From positions 62,001 through 126,000 of the forward strand of contig JAKFVT010000059.1 of the NCBI GenBank assembly GCA_021732005.1: 64,000 nucleotides of DNA. The letters are read 5' to 3'. Position numbers and translations under genes: made by a program. The notes beneath the pieces are model-generated. The model was not told the DNA's origin and made no database searches. It saw only the letters and a list, made by a program, of their open reading frames with translations. This document shows, piece by piece, positions 61,685 to 64,000 of the stretch; position 1 is the stretch's first letter, and every line of letters starts with the position of its first letter. Origin of the DNA: Mycobacterium sp. (GTDB lineage Bacteria > Actinomycetota > Actinomycetes > Mycobacteriales > Mycobacteriaceae).

Positions 61685-62524
61685 ATGGTCGAGTGGCACC
61701 TGTACATCCCGCAAAGCCGAATGGGCATCGACGATTTGGTGTTGCGAGCCCGAACGGCCGAAGCGAGCGGCTTCGACGGGGTGGCCTTCCTCGATCATCT
61801 CGAGACGCCGATGGCACCGGCCAGCCCGATTTGGGAAGCGATGACGACCGCGACCTGGGTGGCCGCCCGAACCGAACGCCTGCGGATCGGCCATCTGGTG
61901 CTCTGCGACCCCTTCCGCGCCCCCGCGGTGCTGGCCAAACAGGCCGTCACCCTCGCCGAGGCATCGGGCGGACGGTTCGATCTGGGCCTGGGCTCCGGTT
62001 CCATGCCCGACGAGCTGGCCAAGTTCGGATTCGGCACTGCGACAGGTAAGCAGCGCGTAGCAGCTCTCGAACAGACCCTGATCGCGCTGAAGGGCTACTG
62101 GGCCGGCGACGACGCCCAGCAACCGCAACCGAGTAGGCCGATCCCGCTGCTGCTGGGCGGCCGTGGGCCCCGGATGCTGGAGTTGGTACGCCAGTATGCG
62201 GACTGGTGGAACCTGCCCGCCACCTACGTCGAGGAGTTGCCGAAACTGTTGCCCGCCATCGGCACTGCACGCGCCTCGGTCCAGCAGATGGTCGGGTTCA
62301 TCGGGCGCAACGCCGACGCCGACGAGGTGGCCGACAAGAGCCGGCGGCGCTGGGGCCATCTCGGTCCCGGTCTGGTCTGCGGCCGTGCCGACGAACTCAT
62401 CGCATACTTCACCCGGCTGCGTGGCCAAGGTGCGCAACGGTTTTACATCTGGTTTGCCGATTTCGGTGCGCCCGAGTCGATCGCCGAGTTCGGCGAAACG
62501 GTGATCGGGGCCTTCCCGAACTGA
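61685..62524 (+). CDS. LLM-class F420-dependent oxidoreductase (luciferase-like)
   Basis: 279-residue TIM-barrel protein of the luciferase-like monooxygenase group: MVEWHLYIPQSRMGIDDLVLRART, VAARTERLRIGHLVLCDPFRAPAVLAKQAVTLAEASGGRFDLGLGSGS, RPIPLLLGGRGPRML and YADWWNLP. The motifs match mycobacterial F420-dependent members rather than FMN luciferases. AAAGG precedes ATG 61685. It is divergent from the SDR operon over the shared operator pair, so it probably belongs to the same regulon. Confidence 0.9.
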   Translation: MVEWHLYIPQSRMGIDDLVLRARTAEASGFDGVAFLDHLETPMAPASPIWEAMTTATWVAARTERLRIGHLVLCDPFRAPAVLAKQAVTLAEASGGRFDLGLGSGSMPDELAKFGFGTATGKQRVAALEQTLIALKGYWAGDDAQQPQPSRPIPLLLGGRGPRMLELVRQYADWWNLPATYVEELPKLLPAIGTARASVQQMVGFIGRNADADEVADKSRRRWGHLGPGLVCGRADELIAYFTRLRGQGAQRFYIWFADFGAPESIAEFGETVIGAFPN

Positions 62525-62530
62525 GCGTGT

Positions 62531-63637
62531 CTAATCGCCCGCACCGGCCAGGATTTCGGGGCCGTACTTACTCGCGATGAAGTTCCACGGGTCGGCGTAC
62601 CGGCCGCGGCCTTCCTGGCGGCGCTGCGCGGCCAGCACCAGCCGCATCGCCGGCCTGATGACCGGCCCCGCCAGTGCGAGAACGGTCTTCAGCGCACCGC
62701 TTTGCGATCCGGCCACCCAGGCCACGGTCTCGGACCAGGGGTGTTCTTGAAAGTCCAGCAGCGCCTGGGACTCCGTCGTGTCATACCACCCTGTGAAGCT
62801 CCAGCCCCGCTCGTCGTCGGGGTCGCCGGGGAGACTGGCGCCGGCCCCCAGTCGGCCGAGCCCCATCGCGGACATCATGTCGTCTTCGACGTCGCGGTGG
62901 GTATGCAGGTGGGTTTCGTCACCGCCGATCAACAGCACCTTGCCGTCGATTGCCTTGGCGCGGTCGACCCCGTTGGCGAAGGCCAACGCGACATCGCGGG
63001 CGTCGACGGTGTGCAACCGGTTGTCGCCGGGAGTCGCCCGCATCAGAACCAGGTAGTCACTGTTCATCGAGCCTGCGGCGTCGGGGGAGATGACACCGGC
63101 CAGGCGCAGCATCGCATAGGGCAGGCCGCTCTCGGTGATCACCTTCTCGGCCAGCACCTTGTCCTCGCCGTACTGGTCGATGGGATTGACCGGTGTCTGC
63201 GGGGTGATCAATTCGGGGTAGCGGTAGGGATTGCGGGATCCGTACACCGACGCACTCGACGCGTACACCACCGTCGGCGGCGACGGCAGCGCGGCGGCGG
63301 CGTTGACCAGATTGGCGGTACCGCCGACATTGACCCGGCGAGCCAGTCTCGGATTGCGGTAGGAGGCCGGTGCCAGCATCGCGGCCAGATGGACGATCGC
63401 GGTTGGAGGGTGGTCGCTGAGCATTCCGCTGACCGCATCGGCGTCGGTCAGGTCGGCGTACACCGGCAGGAATGTTCCGGGGTGTGCCGCGGCGGCCAGC
63501 CGGGCCGCGACCGTCCGGGACGTCTCGGTCGGCAGGTCGGTGGCGACGGCGGTGTACCCGCGGTTCAACAGGATTTCGGTGCAACGCCAGCCGACTTGCC
63601 CGAACGCTCCGGTGACCAGAACTGTGCGTTGCGCCAT
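62531..63637 (-). CDS. NAD-dependent epimerase/dehydratase family protein
   Basis: 368-residue extended SDR: VLVTGAFGQVGWRCTEILLNRGY (Rossmann loop), IVHLAAMLAP, VVYASSASVYGS and the Tyr-Lys pair in PIDQYGEDKVLAEKV. The C-terminal substrate domain ends FIASKYGPEILAGAGD. ATG 63637 shares one base with the upstream stop (TGATG). Members include sugar epimerases and 3-beta-hydroxysteroid or hydroxyacyl reductases. It is co-transcribed with a SnoaL-like protein, so a catabolic redox step is more likely than sugar metabolism. Confidence 0.88.
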   Translation of the reverse strand: MAQRTVLVTGAFGQVGWRCTEILLNRGYTAVATDLPTETSRTVAARLAAAAHPGTFLPVYADLTDADAVSGMLSDHPPTAIVHLAAMLAPASYRNPRLARRVNVGGTANLVNAAAALPSPPTVVYASSASVYGSRNPYRYPELITPQTPVNPIDQYGEDKVLAEKVITESGLPYAMLRLAGVISPDAAGSMNSDYLVLMRATPGDNRLHTVDARDVALAFANGVDRAKAIDGKVLLIGGDETHLHTHRDVEDDMMSAMGLGRLGAGASLPGDPDDERGWSFTGWYDTTESQALLDFQEHPWSETVAWVAGSQSGALKTVLALAGPVIRPAMRLVLAAQRRQEGRGRYADPWNFIASKYGPEILAGAGD

Positions 63638-64000
63638 CAGGCCATGCCTCGCTTTCGTGCCAGCCGCGCCGCGGAGTCCCGCACGCGTGGTGAAATCCGG
63701 ATGGAGAACAGGGGATTGAACACGTCCTCGCGCAGCCTGGTCAGCGTGGACGTCTTGATCCGCCACTGTCCGTCGGCCTTCTCGTAGGTCTCGTGGTAGT
63801 GGCCGTAGCCCGCAAGGTTGATGCCGGGGGCAAGGCGCACAACGTCGTTCAGCGCCCAGATGCCCGACGCGGTGGTCGGTGAGGTCAGTTCGATCTCGGG
63901 CGCGTGCACTTGATGCACGGTGGGTTGAGAGGGCTTGCCCAGAGTCTGTTTGATGAACTCGACCATGTTGTCCGCGCCGGTGATGAGCACACCGCCGGAC
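63637..64000 (-). CDS. SnoaL-like / NTF2-fold protein (partial, 5' end outside window)
   Basis: At least 121 residues are visible, ending HYHETYEKADGQWRIKTSTLTRLREDVFNPLFSIRIS...RKRGMA, the typical last strands of SnoaL-like proteins. The frame is open to the right edge, so the N-terminus is missing. A Met at 63990 is inside the fold (LITGADNMVEFIKQTL) and is unlikely to be the start. It overlaps the epimerase start and is probably the first part of a catabolic operon entering from the right. Confidence 0.8.
   Translation of the reverse strand, partial: SGGVLITGADNMVEFIKQTLGKPSQPTVHQVHAPEIELTSPTTASGIWALNDVVRLAPGINLAGYGHYHETYEKADGQWRIKTSTLTRLREDVFNPLFSIRISPRVRDSAARLARKRGMA

Overview
The window looks like chromosomal DNA of an environmental, probably rapidly growing Mycobacterium (Mycolicibacterium-type). 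The grounds are uniformly high GC with G/C-ending codons, a complete yrbEA-yrbEB-mceA-F locus, Mce-associated and MmpS-like exported proteins, a DUF222/HNH (13E12-type) protein, an F420-type LLM oxidoreductase, a mycofactocin-type short-chain dehydrogenase, and many FadE/FadA/P450 genes. No tRNA, rRNA, CRISPR array or insertion sequence was seen.

Layout. (1) 1-5504, minus: seven-gene operon (AhpD-like protein, Rieske oxygenase, small conserved protein, amidohydrolase, SnoaL-like protein, two acyl-CoA dehydrogenases; the last runs off the left edge). (2) 5742-11901, plus: amidohydrolase, acyl-CoA dehydrogenase, CoA transferase, thiolase, acyl-CoA dehydrogenase. (3) 12029-14544: TetR regulator and partner protein, then P450 plus ferredoxin on the minus strand. 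(4) 14642-20413, minus: two HIBADH-like dehydrogenases, alpha/beta hydrolase, fused DUF35-thiolase, ferredoxin, stand-alone NuoF-like flavoprotein. (5) 20467-27029: small conserved gene, a minus operon of hydrolase, Rieske ferredoxin and two amidohydrolases, and a divergent acyl-CoA dehydrogenase pair. (6) 27030-31967: about 1 kb without genes, then a 1282-residue exported repeat protein and a strong hairpin. (7) 31968-34753, minus: P450, ferredoxin, mycofactocin-type SDR, small doubtful ORF. (8) 34976-50115, plus: one apparent 15-kb transcription unit of aldehyde dehydrogenase, CoA transferase, HMG-CoA synthase-like/DUF35 protein, lipid-transfer thiolase, the whole mce import locus and a secreted protein. 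(9) 50119-54991: Mce-associated and small exported proteins, P450, TetR. (10) 55124-64000: thiolase, enoyl-CoA hydratase, ACAD11-like dehydrogenase, DUF222 protein, SDR, APH-like kinase, LLM oxidoreductase, epimerase, SnoaL-like fragment.

Reading of the whole. The genes fit one catabolic programme: lipid import by Mce, oxidation by P450s and Rieske enzymes, alcohol to aldehyde to acid (SDR, ALDH), CoA transfer, desaturation (seven acyl-CoA dehydrogenases), hydration, and C-C cleavage by thiolase or retro-aldol enzymes. The substrate cannot be read from the sequence; a steroid-, terpenoid- or other ring-containing or branched lipid is an inference.

The most interesting signal is not a gene. 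A recurrent 15-bp inverted repeat, consensus GAGAAY-N3-RTTCTC, stands in front of most of these operons, often as two sites with centres about 21-22 bp apart. It links the mce operon to the distant catabolic operons and suggests one regulator encoded outside the window. It resembles but does not match the spacing of the KstR steroid operator.
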